This document shows, piece by piece, positions 22,652-33,930 of a DNA stretch of 64,000 bases. The stretch is from Diaporthe sp. PMI_573 (Eukaryota > Ascomycota > Sordariomycetes > Diaporthales > Diaporthaceae), in the NCBI GenBank assembly GCA_021399435.1, contig JAJTUP010000015.1, positions 992,001 to 1,056,000 on the forward strand. The letters are read 5' to 3'. The notes beneath the pieces were generated by a model. That model was not told the origin of the DNA and made no database searches. It saw nothing but the letters and a program-made list of their open reading frames with translations. How positions within the stretch are numbered: the first letter of the stretch is position 1; the number at the start of each line of letters is the position of its first letter. The position numbers were made by a program, and so were the translations under genes.

Positions 22652-23819
22652 ATGGCGGCCATGCCTGCGGCGTCCATCTATCCCCAGAGCCACGTTGGTT
22701 TCGACAGCATCACCAGCCAGATCGAGCGCAAGCTCCTCAAGCGTGGTTTCCAGTTCAACGTCATCTGCGTCGGTAAGTTGGCCTGCTCCCATCAATTGAC
22801 GGCCTCAGCGCCGAGTAACAAACGGCCGGGCTAACGTGTCTCGTGTTCCCTCGGTCGCAGGCCAGACTGGCCTCGGAAAGTCCACCCTCATCAACACCAT
22901 CTTCGCTTCTCACCTCATCGAGTCCAAGGGTCGTCTTGTTCCTGACGAGGTCATTCGATCCACTACCGAGATCCACCCCGTGTCGCACATCATCGAGGAG
23001 AATGGCGTTCGTCTCAGGCTTAACATTGTCGACACCCCTGGCTACGGTGATCTGATCAACAACGACCGCTGCTGGGACCCTATCGTCAAGTACATCAAGG
23101 ACCAGCACTCTGCCTACCTGCGAAAGGAGCTCACCGCCCAGCGTGAGCGCTATATCCAGGACACTCGCATCCACTGCTGCTTGTTCTTTATCCAGCCAAC
23201 CGGCCACTCCCTTAAGCCCATCGATATCGTCGTGCTGAAGAAGCTGTCTGATGTTGTCAACGTCGTTCCCGTCATTGCTAAGGCTGACACAATGACCCTG
23301 GAGGAGCGCCAGGCGTTCAAGGAGCGCATCAAGGAGGAGTTTGCTTTCCACAACCTCAAGATGTACCCTTATGACAACGACGAGTTCGACGATGAGGAGC
23401 GCGCCGTCAACACCCAGATCAAGGTACGAAGCTAGCTGAGCCGACCCATAGATGCCTAGGCTACATATGCTAACACGCATTCACAGAATCTGATTCCCTT
23501 CGCCGTCGTGGGATCCGAGAAGTCCATCATCGTAAATGGTAACCAGGTCCGAGGTCGCCAGAACCGATGGGGCGTCATCAATGTCGAAGACGAGAACCAC
23601 TGCGAATTTATCTACCTGCGGAACTTCCTCCTGCGAACACACCTTCAGGACCTGATCGAGACGACGTCCCAGATCCACTACGAGACCTTCCGTGCCAAGC
23701 AGCTGCTGGCACTGAAGGAGGGAAGCGCACAAGGCCACAGCAGCAGCAGGCCAATCAGCCCGGCCGCAGACCGAGAGCTGAGCCGCAGCTCTCAACGCAT
23801 GACCATGAACGGCTACTAG
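22652..23819 (+). CDS. CDC10: Septin CDC10/AspD
   Basis: A GTP-binding septin that assembles into hetero-oligomeric filaments at septa, hyphal tips and appressorial or conidial necks. Three exons: 22652-22772, 22861-23423 and 23487-23819, giving 338 residues. It has the septin polybasic stretch (ERKLLKRGFQF), P-loop GQTGLGKST, G3 DTPG, G4 AKAD and the septin unique element (HLQDLIETTSQIHYE). It resembles yeast Cdc10 best: the N-terminal VGFDSITSQIE, and no C-terminal coiled coil, with a Ser-rich tail ending RMTMNGY. All splice junctions keep phase. The antisense frame is also long and open, a by-product of codon bias. Confidence 0.95.
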
Positions 23820-24303
23820 GAGGAGCCGCTTCGGAAGCGAACGATCGATGAGAGTGTCAAATCCAGCTACGTTGGGGTATGAAGGAGCAAACGGCGCGTT
23901 TGGCTGACAGGTTCTCGGCTATTTGATGGCGCACCCGCAAATTGCTGGTCACCTGCCCCTCAACCCAATGCTTTTGTGTTGCGGCGAGTGCTTGTCGGGC
24001 GCATGAGGGACGAACATATTTCCCACCGGACTGGACTATTACGCCTTATTTCCTTTTTAGTACTCCAGAACTTCATCCAGACTTTTCTTTTCTCCCTTTC
24101 TCTATTTCTTAATCCAGCCCCATTTTGTGCTCTAATTAGAGTCTAGTCTTGATACCTGAAGGAAATACATATTGAGATGTTGAACAGACGGATTTGTTCT
24201 CGTCAACAGTGACTGTACCTTGCGTTGTTCTCAATGAGACACTATCGTGTGCTTGCAGCGCTGAAAGGCATATTGGGAAGCTGAAGAGACCTGGGAGGCC
24301 CAA
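23820..24303. other. Intergenic, convergent 3' ends
   Basis: About 480 bp between the CDC10 stop and the guanylate kinase stop. T-rich around 24040-24110, consistent with 3' untranslated regions. No gene seen. Confidence 0.5.
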
Positions 24304-25110
24304 CTATGAGTCCAGAGGCTTATACACAAATTCCTCCAGCTCTCTGTATGCCTTGTCGAGGTCATCGTTGACGATCTGTTGCGCCCAGAAATTAGCTTGT
24401 AGATCGCATGATGGGATAGACACTGCATCAAGTCGGTAGCCAAACCAGCCCAAATCCACATGGACTTTTTAACAAATTCAGCAAACGCCGGATATACGAT
24501 AGGCTTACAATTATGTCATGGACCCCGGGGGTCTTGGAATATTCGAGCTCCAACCTGCATTGCAATGTCAGTAAGGGGCAGCCAGCGAACGAAAGACCAG
24601 GCAGCAGTGCGCTCCGAGCCCTTGGAGGATGAAATACTTTGCCTGGGCGAGCCTCTTCTGAACGCTCTCCTCCTTCTCCGTGCCGCGGCCTCTGAGGCGC
24701 TTCTCGAGCTCGTCCTCGCTGGGCGGGGCGACGAAGACGAAGCGCGCGGGGATGCTGCTCGCCTTGATCTGTTTGACGCCCTCCATCTCGATGTCCAGCA
24801 CGACGACTTTCCCCTTCTCGCCCTGCTCGCGAATGGTCGACTTGGACGTGCCGTAGCGGTTGCCGCCGAACTTGGCGTGCTCGACGAAGCCGTCCGCAGC
24901 GATCAGGGACTCGAAGTCGTCGTGGCTGACGAAGTGGTAGTCGACGGCGTGCTGCTCGCCCGCGCGGGGGGACCTCGTCGTGTGGCTGACGGAGAGGGTG
25001 AAGGTGTCCGGGTGCTGCGCGAAGAGCATCTTGAACAGCGTGCCCTTGCCGACGCCTGAGGGGCCCGAGATGACGATTGGGCGGCGGTCGGGTGGGAGGT
25101 CGGGGGCCAT
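24304..25110 (-). CDS. GUK1: Guanylate kinase
   Basis: Phosphorylates GMP to GDP with ATP, an essential step in GTP supply. Exons: 25110-24638, 24554-24509 and 24375-24304, giving 196 residues. The P-loop GPSGVGKGT, the GMP-binding SHTTRSPRAGE and YHFVSHDDFE, VVLDIEMEGVKQIK, and the lid region RLRGRGTE all match the family. The small middle exon restores AKLELEYSKTPGVHD, and the last exon VNDDLDKAYRELEEF. The start at 25110 (MAPDLPPDRRPIVISGPSG) matches cytosolic family members. The same frame extends upstream to an ATG at 25245, adding 45 residues rich in Arg, Lys, Ser and Pro with no acidic residue, a possible mitochondrial presequence. Confidence 0.95.
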
Positions 25111-25642
25111 GGTGCGGGCTTTGGTGCTGTTGGGGCAGATGCGAGGTGGGGAGAATGATTTGGTTGCTTGTGGTTTCAGGCAGGCTCGTGGGAGAAGAGA
25201 CGGGCGGACTGAGCTGACACTTATACGAGCGACGCAGGGCAACATGAGCAAAGTGTCGAGTCAGCGTGGCAGTTGGCTGGCCTGGTCCATAGGTACGCAA
25301 TCGTCGCTGCTCAATGGGTGCATGATGCCCAGCACCTGTGGCTGTTTCGCGGGACCCTGATGGAGTGGGACGCCGGCAGTAAGTATCAGCCTGTTTTCCA
25401 GACACGGCAGGCGGTCAGGTCAGAACCCTAGGGTCCTGTCAGATTTGGCGGCGCGTCCGAGAGAGACGCGCTTGGCCTCGACTGACCGTACGCTTACGCT
25501 GACGCCTTTGAGTTGGCCAGACAGTTAGTCTTCGCGGGCTCCATTGACTCGGGAGAATTTGTTTCTTGCTCGACAAGCCTTCTGATTAGCAGGAATTCCT
25601 GGATTGCAGTCATGTCCACTCCACCCATGGGCCATCTCATCC
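25111..25642. promoter_or_regulatory. Divergent promoter region
   Basis: About 530 bp between the GUK1 start and the start of the OB-fold-like gene. The first 135 bp may be translated as a GUK1 presequence. Short upstream ATGs precede the OB-fold-like gene, including one at 25611 in another frame. Confidence 0.4.
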
Positions 25643-26785
25643 ATGTTCGCCCCGGACGCGACTCCTGAGGCCGAGGTGGTGGCGGCCGATCCCACTGAGC
25701 CGTTCGAGCCTCGTCCGTTGATATCTGAAGTCCTTCGTACTCGCCACTGCACCCCAGACTCCATATTCCTGGTGGAAGGCATTGAGGCGCACATTGCCGT
25801 CTCAAAACGCTACCGAACTGTCCGCCTGCTCTTAGGCGATGGGGAGTTATGCATCCAGGCACTACTCCGGTCAGAAATGCACCGGTTTGTAGATGCTGGT
25901 CGTACTTTTGTGGGATGCTACGTACGACTGGGCCACTTTCATGTGCAGTCAATCGAATTGAAACCAGATGGTGATGGTGACTCTGATGATGCAGTGGAGA
26001 TGGTCTATCTAGTGGTGAAGGATATGAGCACTGTCGGCTGGAATCCTGCATATATGCAGATGGCTGGCACAACGGGACAAGAGGGGCCACATACCTCCGT
26101 GGGGCCTCAAACAGTATCGACAGAATCCAAAGCCAGAATTGGCTCTGGCCAACAAAATCGCAGCACAGCAGCCACTCGTCCACAGCTTGAGGCAGCACAC
26201 CCAACAGTCGCAAAGCAGGCCGAGAATCCAGTCGAGGAACCAAAGTCTGACGAGGAAGACGCATTTGAAAGCCGCCACGTCTCCGAGCAGACCATCAAGG
26301 ACCGTCGCCAAGAAGCAGAACTCCTCAAGCAGCAGCCCAGCAATGCCCTCCCCTGCGCGCCCAACAGCCTCAGCAAATCTCTAAAGCTGACACCGCTCAA
26401 GTCCATCCCTCACCTGCCCTACAAGCAGAACTGGGCCGTCAACGTCCTCGCGGTGGTCGCCTCGCTCTCGGACGTCGAGCCGGCGCTCCTGCCCGGCTAC
26501 GTCGGCAAGCAGCGCACGGCGAGGCTGGCCGACCCGTCGATAGACAAGCAGGTGCTGCTAACGGTCTTCCTGGACCCGGATGAGTTTGCCCCGGTGGTCG
26601 GCAGCGTGGTGCTGCTGCTCGGCGTCAAGAATCATAGGTTCGATGGTGGCAGCTTGAAGAAGTACGGGAACGAGAAGCCGAAGCCGGGGACGAACTGGTG
26701 GTTTGAGAATCCGACGGAGGTCGAGTGGTGCGACGTGGAGGGCTTGAAGAGCTGGTGGAGTGGGATACTGGCCAATGCCTGCTGA
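25643..26785 (+). CDS. Unknown protein with two OB-fold-like regions
   Basis: A single-exon protein of 380 residues that I do not recognise by name. Residues about 15-110 look like a beta-rich nucleic-acid-binding OB fold (VSKRYRTVRLLLGDGELCIQ, then VGCYVRLGHFHV). Residues about 255-375 look like a second one, reminiscent of RPA1 DNA-binding domain A: IPHLPYKQNWAVNVLAVVAS, then LLTVFLDPDEFAPVVGSVVL and a Lys/Gly-rich loop. Between them is a polar, probably disordered linker. The start at 25643 is the first ATG in frame. A role in single-stranded DNA or telomere binding is an inference from fold resemblance only; structure prediction against RPA, Pot1 and Stn1 would test it. Confidence 0.6.
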   Translation: MFAPDATPEAEVVAADPTEPFEPRPLISEVLRTRHCTPDSIFLVEGIEAHIAVSKRYRTVRLLLGDGELCIQALLRSEMHRFVDAGRTFVGCYVRLGHFHVQSIELKPDGDGDSDDAVEMVYLVVKDMSTVGWNPAYMQMAGTTGQEGPHTSVGPQTVSTESKARIGSGQQNRSTAATRPQLEAAHPTVAKQAENPVEEPKSDEEDAFESRHVSEQTIKDRRQEAELLKQQPSNALPCAPNSLSKSLKLTPLKSIPHLPYKQNWAVNVLAVVASLSDVEPALLPGYVGKQRTARLADPSIDKQVLLTVFLDPDEFAPVVGSVVLLLGVKNHRFDGGSLKKYGNEKPKPGTNWWFENPTEVEWCDVEGLKSWWSGILANAC

Positions 26786-27073
26786 GCACGAGTGTCTGCT
26801 TTACAACATCTGGTTTCCACTCTGCTTCACCTCTTATGACAGCTTGTTGCCGGAAACCATTTTCTTGGCAGGCGCGAAGCAGTCTCTGGATTGAGTTTTT
26901 AATTAATTCCCTTGACCCTAGCCTTCGTTCCGTCCAGGGCAAGTCTCTGAAAACCTCCCTTCGATGTGTCTTTCGTGGCATCGATAAACGCCTGCAATGC
27001 GTCCTACTTCCTGTGAAACTTACTTCAGGTGCTCGGCCATGCTCATCTGGGCGAAAACTGGCCAGGAAAACCC

Positions 27074-30000
27074 CTACTCACGCACTGTGACCACGTGCAC
27101 CACCGAATCGATGTACAGACGATTTTGAGCCCATGCCTTAACACCAGGCTTAATTTTGAACACCCCATGAGGCCCAATAACGAACTCGGGCTGACCGGCG
27201 ATCGACACACGTAGTTTGCCGCTGGCGACGGAACAGTAGCGAGTGTTTGACGTCGTGGCGTCGAAATCGAGCTTATGCCCCGACTTGATCGTATCAACTC
27301 GGAACGAGACGTCGGCAGCTACCGGAATACTCTGATTGTTCTCCAGGAACGACTTGGAAAACGCGATATCTAAAGTCTCGAGTCAGCAGAGAAGATTGGA
27401 GAGGGAGAGTCTAATGGGAAGGCGCCATGCGGTGTGAGCCGAGGTATAAATGCCCCCGTAGGGTTCGCAGAGCTGCAAGAGATACATCATTGGGGGGTGC
27501 AACGACTTACTGTTCGGCTGGTCGGCGCCGTCCTCGCGAATGCGCCCAGGTGCGATCTCCCAATCTTCCATTTCAAGGAGCTCGTCTGAAGTTTGCTGAC
27601 CCGCCATGACCACCGCCGATGAAGACGTCGAGGTGAGGGATTTGCTGTGCTCTGTTTGTGGTTCAGGCGATGTATCTCTCCTTGCTCGGAGGTGTGATGC
27701 ACGAGTCGTCCTTCCAGACAACGGCAGAGGCAATGTGACAATTCTTTTCCCAGCTCCAGCTTGTTCTTCGTCATCGGATCCCGTGTTTCGCTCGTACCGT
27801 CGACGTTGGGCAAGTGACTCTTCGTTGGCATCAGAGGCAGACAGTTGGCGTTTCTTACCCTGGCCACTGCCGTTTGCACTGGCAGCAGATGCAGCCCATT
27901 CAGCGACACGCGGAGGCGAGCCTGGGAAGGTCTTTTCACCAGGCCTCTTATCGCATCTTGATTCCCAGCTATACTTCACACTGCACGATGCCTTCTTGTG
28001 GATGAAGAGGCAGTTAGCACAACACATCGCATATTGGTGTGATTCCCATGCGGCGGCCTTCGGCAGGGTCCAACAACCCTCGAAGGGACCTTCACCTCTA
28101 ATGCAGAGCGAGCACGGCCTTTCACCACTCCCGTTTCTATCAACACCAAGGACATGCACAAGGATTGCAAATAATTGGCGTCGATCATTATCCAGCCGGC
28201 GTTTCATCCATGTCTTCTTCCATTGGACTCTCTGGAGCAATGGCAGAGCAAAAAGTCTGATCACCTCTGGGTCGAAGATACCGGGGTCCAAAGACAGAGG
28301 CAGGAAGGGCAGGATGTGGTTCCAGACTTGTTTTGCTCCACTGTGGGTGTCGAACTTTGGGGTTCCCACCCGGTTGATCTGTGCAGATTGTGCTGATCTT
28401 GCGGGGTTCAAGGCTGTGTGGTCCATCGGACGAGGCTGGGGCTTTCCATTTGTGTCGCCTACTCGAACATACCCGGGCGCTTTTGATGCTTCCATCGGAG
28501 GTTCATTCTTGGCCAGAGGGTTTTGAGATATAACCAGAGGAGCGCAATGGTTGTAGCCTTCCAGTGGGCTGTTGTAGGCACCCACAATCGACAGCGTACC
28601 ATTTTGGTTGTCATTCAACAAGTTTCCCTTGTGCTTGACCTGTACAATGGCTTGTGAGCAGGGCAATGAAGCACATGATTCTTCGGGTAAGACTTACAGA
28701 GAAGTGAGATCCCAAGCCAGCAATCTTCTTAAACACGGCTCGGCAGGAACGGATGGGACACACCCAAGGACGGCCAGGCACTGCTCGGTCCAAATCATAG
28801 CCCTCCGGTATCAGGGCTCCGCACATAGATATAGATTCCCCGTGCTTGCCCCTGATCATCTTGTATGCGCGATCCTTGCTTGCCATCTCATGACTATGGA
28901 TCTCAGCCGGTTGGTAGACCTTCACGTTGGGTTGAGAAGTTTCTTCCACTGAGTTGCTTCCCAATGTCCGAGATGCCTGGGGCTGCTGACCTGACTTTGG
29001 AGGTTTGGCGACTCCGCGCGCCCTGTCTGAAAGAACTTTCACATTGTATATTGTTTTCTTGTTCGTCAACCGCTCCCGTCTCTCTCTGTTGCGTCGCGGC
29101 ACGACAGCAGCGCAGTGACTACATTTGGACTGGTTGCAGTGATAATAACAATTCGCACAAGCCAAGACGTAATCCCGTGACTCTTGGCTTGCCTGCGGTG
29201 AGATCCTAACGCAGCCGTCGAAGGGTCCTCTGCCTTGCGAGCAAGCCGTGCATGGCGTCGAGGCCTCTACGCCCGTAATCTGAACGATGAGTGCCGTTAC
29301 GTCTCGTGGGTGAGAATCCATGTAAGGTAGCTCCTTTATCCTAGGTTCGTTCCATTTGATGTCACGAACGCGGGGAAGATGGATAACGTGTTGTACCCAA
29401 TTCCCAGCTGGAGCCGAATCTTTGTTGTTTGTCAGAAAGGGGCGGATATATTGCCACATTTCATGCGCATTGCCTGGTTGGACGAATTCAGGGGGGCCCG
29501 CAGGTTGAGCTGGATCGTCGACATCCCCAGTCACAAAGACGTCAGTGTCGAAACCTTCGCTCTCGGATCCGGACTTGGTCTCAGATGCTTCGGAAAGGAA
29601 TCTTCCCTGCCCTGTCGGCTCCGTTGGCTCCACCATCGGCGGCTCTCCCGGGTCCAGGGGCCGTCGACTTACAACAACAGGTAAGCAGTTCCCGGGTCGG
29701 CTTCTCTTGCTGTACGACCCAACAACTGACAAGGTGCCGTCCATATTATCGTTGAACATGAATCTCTTGTGTGTCATCTTGAAATGGTTGCCAAGACCGA
29801 AGGCAGTCTTGTGTACTTGCCTGCACGAGCGTACTGCACAGATCCAAGGAGAACCGGGGACTTTGGTGGATTTCTGGTATCCGTCAGGGAAGATTGCACC
29901 ACCGTTGTGAAACGAATTTTTCCTATCTAAGCGTAGAAATTAGTCGGGCTGTCAAAACATTGATCCTTTTTCTTCTTTACGGATAGATCTGCGTACCGAG

Positions 30001-31627
30001 CCAACTATGGTACGGGCGGCCGGATTTGGCTGTCTCCAAAATACGTTCAGGGTAATCTTGTTGGTGTTGAATGCTGGCAGATGGTAGCGCGACCACAGGC
30101 TCCTCGTCTGCAGCTGGCGAGGACTCTGATGACGCCGATGAAGACACTGAACTGTCATCATCATCATCACCAGTCTCATCTCCGTAGTCGGACCCGTCGG
30201 GTGGATGGAATAGCTGTCCAGATGATGCATCCGCCTCACGCGAAGCAGTCGACCCCAGTGAAGCATCACCGTCACCGCCAAGCTCAGTATCGTTGTCGGA
30301 AGTGTCGTCTTCCACGCCGTCCTCGGAAACATCATCTGATACCACTGGCTTGGGAGTGGTCTCGTACTTGATTTCATCATCCGAAGCCTCGTCGAGAATA
30401 TGGGCAGAAAGACGCACAGGCTCCGTGGGTGTGCCCTCTATTTTGCCATGGCCAGTGTTTGGTACTGCTTTCGATGGTCCATCAAGAGGGCTTTTCGGTT
30501 TCACAGTCAATCCATTCAAGTGACTGTACGTTGAATTTCCACTTGCTATCTCGGGTGTCAGCGCTTTTGTGCTGCAGTTCCAAGGCGAATGTCCTACAAT
30601 TGGTTGACAGTCGAACAGGGTGATCCAACTCTGTCCTCTTGCACGCATCTGGCCCATTTACTGCTTTTGGTAAGCCAATCCCACGGGTCTGAGGGCTTTC
30701 GGATGCCTTCGATAAGATGGTGCTGCCTTGTTGCACTGGACCTGTCTTCCGATTTGGCGGGGGCGAAGGAGCGTTCCTCTGGTGTATTGATAATGATGCA
30801 GGCGTCCGTAGAGGTGAAGATGGCCTAGGTGACGATATTGGGAAGTTCTGGCCGGTCCTTTTCATCTTCAAGATCGGCTTACTGATGGGCGAATGGCCGA
30901 TTGTCGAGCCATGAACATCGCCTGGAGAGGCGTGTTGACGGCTGGAATCGCTGCCAACCCTGCCATTGGCAGCTGGCGCAGACGTTATAAGACTAGGCAA
31001 AGAAGATCTCAGGGCATCTGCGGACGAAGCAGTCTGCGTCGAGCGTTTGGCAGCAGGGGGCCGTGTCTGGGGCGAAAGGGTGCTGCCGTGCGCGTCCGCG
31101 ACGGGATTTGGGGGACGGGGATTATTAGTCTCAGTTGATATGGCCGACATTGGCCGGGCGGCGCTTATAGGCGCCTCAGCCTTCTCGGGTTCACCCTGGG
31201 TATCAGAAGGGCCAACGACAGAAGGCTTCTGAGGTGCCAAAGCCGCGGGATCATGCTGCTGCCCATGACTGGAGCTCGGCGGGACGCCATTGTGTGGCTG
31301 GCGATTTGCTACCGGCTGCGAAGCGTACGAGAGTGGGCGGGTTTGCTGTTGTGCGCCGTTGCTGTCGAGGAACGCGGCCGAGACTGGGCTCGAAACCCCG
31401 GGCGGGTCGAGGCTTCGGGCAGTCCTGCTCGTCGCCTGCCCTTCGAGGGAAGCAGCCACAGGATGTCTAGAATCGTCCTGGCCTTGCTTGCGGACCTCTT
31501 GAGGCTTGGATTGATGTCCGTTCGTGTCGTGTCTCGCTTTCGAGATCGTTTTGAAGCCAATTGCTGGCTTTTGAGGCCGTTGAGGTGCTCCAGTCGCTCC
31601 TGGAGCTTCTTCTCGTGTCTGCTCCAT
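27074..31627 (-). CDS. Duplicated C2H2-DUF3716 protein with cupin-like C-terminus
   Basis: A large protein of 1,410 residues assembled from five exons: 31627-30598, 30545-29997, 29926-28698, 28639-27511 and 27369-27074. All introns are GT-AG and all phases agree. Residues 1 to about 520 are Ser/Pro/Gln-rich and then acidic, probably disordered. Two copies of one module follow: a C-x4-C-x12-H-x4-H zinc finger (CAVRSC...HFKMTH and CPIRSC...HFSVKH), a conserved FNDNMDGTLSVVG / LNDNQNGTLSIVG stretch, and a Cys-rich DUF3716 domain (CTACSQGRGPFDGC and CSLCIRGEGPFEGC). The last exon encodes a cupin-like domain (GKLRVSIAGQPEFVIGPHGV) resembling the C-terminal dimerisation domain of Mif2/CENP-C. A nuclear, chromatin-associated role is an inference. 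The stop at 27074 follows VVTVRE; a further small exon cannot be excluded. Confidence 0.75.
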
Positions 31628-32046
31628 TTGCTTCCGCCTCAAAACCGCCACAATCAGCAGCGACAACGTTAAAACCACTCTAGTTCATCTTAATCGTTGT
31701 TGCTCGGGACATCTCGGGTGTGTAGTAGTGCTTCTGGTACGGAAGAATGCCGCCGTAGGGCAGAAATCAGGTATATGCTTTCTGTCAACAGGGAAGAAAG
31801 TGCTTATTTTAGGGGTTCCAGAGAGATATATGTTACAGTATAACCCTGGTGAGACTAAACCGTTATCAGTAAGATAACAGCTACTGGACCAAATCTAATG
31901 CTTTTTTATGTATATTTTTATAACAAGATAAGATATGGTTACTTAATTCTGCCTATATTGATAGAGCTAATTACTAAGCGTTTAAAGCTGTATTTCCTGG
32001 GAGAAATAGATTCTCGTTTCTGTTCTCAACCTTGCGCATCTCCAAG
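31628..32046. promoter_or_regulatory. Divergent promoter with AT-rich patch
   Basis: About 420 bp between the DUF3716 gene and the RNase Z-like gene. The part at about 31790-32010 is strongly AT-rich compared with its GC-rich neighbours. It may be promoter DNA or a short decayed insertion; no repeat ends were recognised. Confidence 0.4.
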
Positions 32047-33057
32047 ATGGCGAGGCCAAATTTTGCAGTCCCCCTTCCCCAATCAACACATTCGGAAATC
32101 CTCGAATGGCGGTTTCCAGGTAGATACAAGCAATATGTCCTCACGGGCAGATCCCGAGCAGCATGGCACACCTCTTTCGTCATCCCGCAACTCAACTTGC
32201 TCCTCGACGCCGGATTGATCATCAACAGGCTGCGGCCAAAACACATCTTTCTCACCCACGGCCACAGCGACCATACCCTCCTAACGCCAGCCTTTATCAA
32301 GCGCGATGACCCACCCGACATATTCTGCCCTGCCGATATGAAGAAGGCGCTCGACGATTTCCTCCGTGCAAAGACGATTCTTAACAAGGGCGGCCTCGTG
32401 ACGGCAGACGAGGCCGGACAGGCTGGCCCCACGTCTGTCGACGAAGATGAAGACATTGATGCACCAGATGAGGAGCCTTTGCAGGCGAGCACGCACAAGA
32501 GACACTGGCTTCAGACGCACGAAACCCACGGCATTCGAGCCGGCGACACGGTCCCGCTGCGGCGAACAGTCGACTTTACCGCCGAGGCCTTCCACTGCGA
32601 CCATCAGGTTCCCTGCCTAGGATACGTCTTCAATGTGAACTCGCAGAAATTAAAACATGAATACGTGGGCAGAAAAGGAATCGAGCTCAAGCAGCTCCGG
32701 GAGTCGGGTGTCGTGATCACTGCGCTACAGTCTACACCTGTCTTCGCCTTTCTTGGTGACACAACAGCGGCCACGCTTGCCTCAGAGCCCCAGTGGCTGA
32801 AGGACGGCATCCCTGTGGTCATTACCGAGTGTAGTTTCCTGTACGAGGACCACAGAGAGCAGTCCATCAAGACGAAGCACACTATATGGCAGGACCTCGA
32901 AAAGGTCATACGCAAGTGGCCAAAGACGACCTTTGTGTTGACACACTTCAGCCTGCGGTACAGTGATGAAGCTATAAGACAGTTCTTCGACGACATGTCC
33001 GATCCCCCAGCTAACATCGTCATCTGGGTCGACGGAAATCCCGAAGCACAGGGCTGA
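32047..33057 (+). CDS. RNase Z-like metallo-beta-lactamase hydrolase
   Basis: A single-exon protein of 336 residues of the metallo-beta-lactamase fold, short tRNase Z type. It has the metal-binding THGHSDH, the late His/Asp ligands (HCDHQVPCLGYVF and FLGDT) and the HFSLRY motif typical of tRNase Z. Such enzymes cut the 3' trailer from precursor tRNA. Between about residues 115 and 165 lies an acidic, low-complexity insert (TSVDEDEDIDAPDEE). Fungi usually have a long-form tRNase Z for the essential role. This shorter protein may be an additional organellar or divergent hydrolase. Its exact substrate is not proven by sequence. Confidence 0.8.
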   Translation: MARPNFAVPLPQSTHSEILEWRFPGRYKQYVLTGRSRAAWHTSFVIPQLNLLLDAGLIINRLRPKHIFLTHGHSDHTLLTPAFIKRDDPPDIFCPADMKKALDDFLRAKTILNKGGLVTADEAGQAGPTSVDEDEDIDAPDEEPLQASTHKRHWLQTHETHGIRAGDTVPLRRTVDFTAEAFHCDHQVPCLGYVFNVNSQKLKHEYVGRKGIELKQLRESGVVITALQSTPVFAFLGDTTAATLASEPQWLKDGIPVVITECSFLYEDHREQSIKTKHTIWQDLEKVIRKWPKTTFVLTHFSLRYSDEAIRQFFDDMSDPPANIVIWVDGNPEAQG

Positions 33058-33930
33058 ATGTCGTATGATATCATCCCCCAGCCAGTGGCTTCTTACGTGG
33101 GTCTTGCACCCAAACCCTCTGTACACAAGTGGCAGGGTCTTTGAGAGCCTCCGCGACATTTCAAGCAGGGATATGCGGGCCTCGTTTCGGTGAGCTTGCG
33201 CCCGTTACCGTTGTAATGTGGAGGACAGGTGTGCATCGCGTAACCTCGTGTGCACAAAGGGTCATCCCTCAACCCGGCGCTATCAACATGTGCCGTCAGC
33301 GCCAAAGGCATATCAGCGGTGCCCCAGTCAGGGGCAGAGAGCTTCTTCAGGGGACAGAGTCCTTGGCTCGCCACAGGTAAATCACCCTTGGCACCTTTCT
33401 GAACTGCCTGCCTTCAATGCAGCATGGTACCTGCGGCTGCTCCGCGGGATGGCTTGCCGGACGGCGGTAAATTAGATTCTTTCTCATCGCACATCGGGCC
33501 TCGACTCCATATTCTTCATGCTCGTCAGACCCTGCACAAACCCGGAGGCAACTGCTCCATCTGTCCGAGTTGAGCGTCCCGGTGCTAGTGCCGTCCTCAA
33601 TACGTCCGCCGCGTCGTCCCTCCTCTGCCCATGATACGGCTGATCGACCACGATTATACTCTACCATCCTTGGCAAGCGCCGTCACTGTAGTAATGAAAT
33701 CTTCCCGGTGAACAGCGGCCCCCCTAGCCTGGCATCATCAGTGACCAGCCCGGCGGGCGGATCACATTCTACATCCGAGAAGGAGATTACGCCTCCGCTC
33801 ATTCCCCTGCTTGACACTCTTGTGTGGTGCGTATATAAGTATATGCCACCGATGTGTTCATCATGTCGCGACAATGTAGTAGTACATATTGTCTTCACAT
33901 TTGTATTATTCGTTGTCTTAAATGTGCACG
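33058..33930. other. Intergenic upstream of GH5 gene
   Basis: About 870 bp without a supported gene. It carries the promoter of the GH5 endoglucanase, including a TATA-like site near 33833. Confidence 0.5.
33831..33846 (+). promoter_or_regulatory. TATA-like element of the GH5 gene
   Basis: The sequence GTATATAAGTATATGC lies about 90 bp upstream of the GH5 start codon. A clear TATA box is common in inducible fungal genes such as cellulases. Confidence 0.5.

Noticed and set aside
22761..23480. Antisense frame of about 240 codons over CDC10
   Set aside because: The septin on the forward strand is unambiguous, and the antisense frame spans its introns and shows no family motif.
27606..28526. 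Forward frame of about 306 codons opposite the DUF3716 gene
   Set aside because: The reverse strand carries the C2H2-DUF3716 motifs and consistent splice sites. The forward translation has no recognisable pattern.
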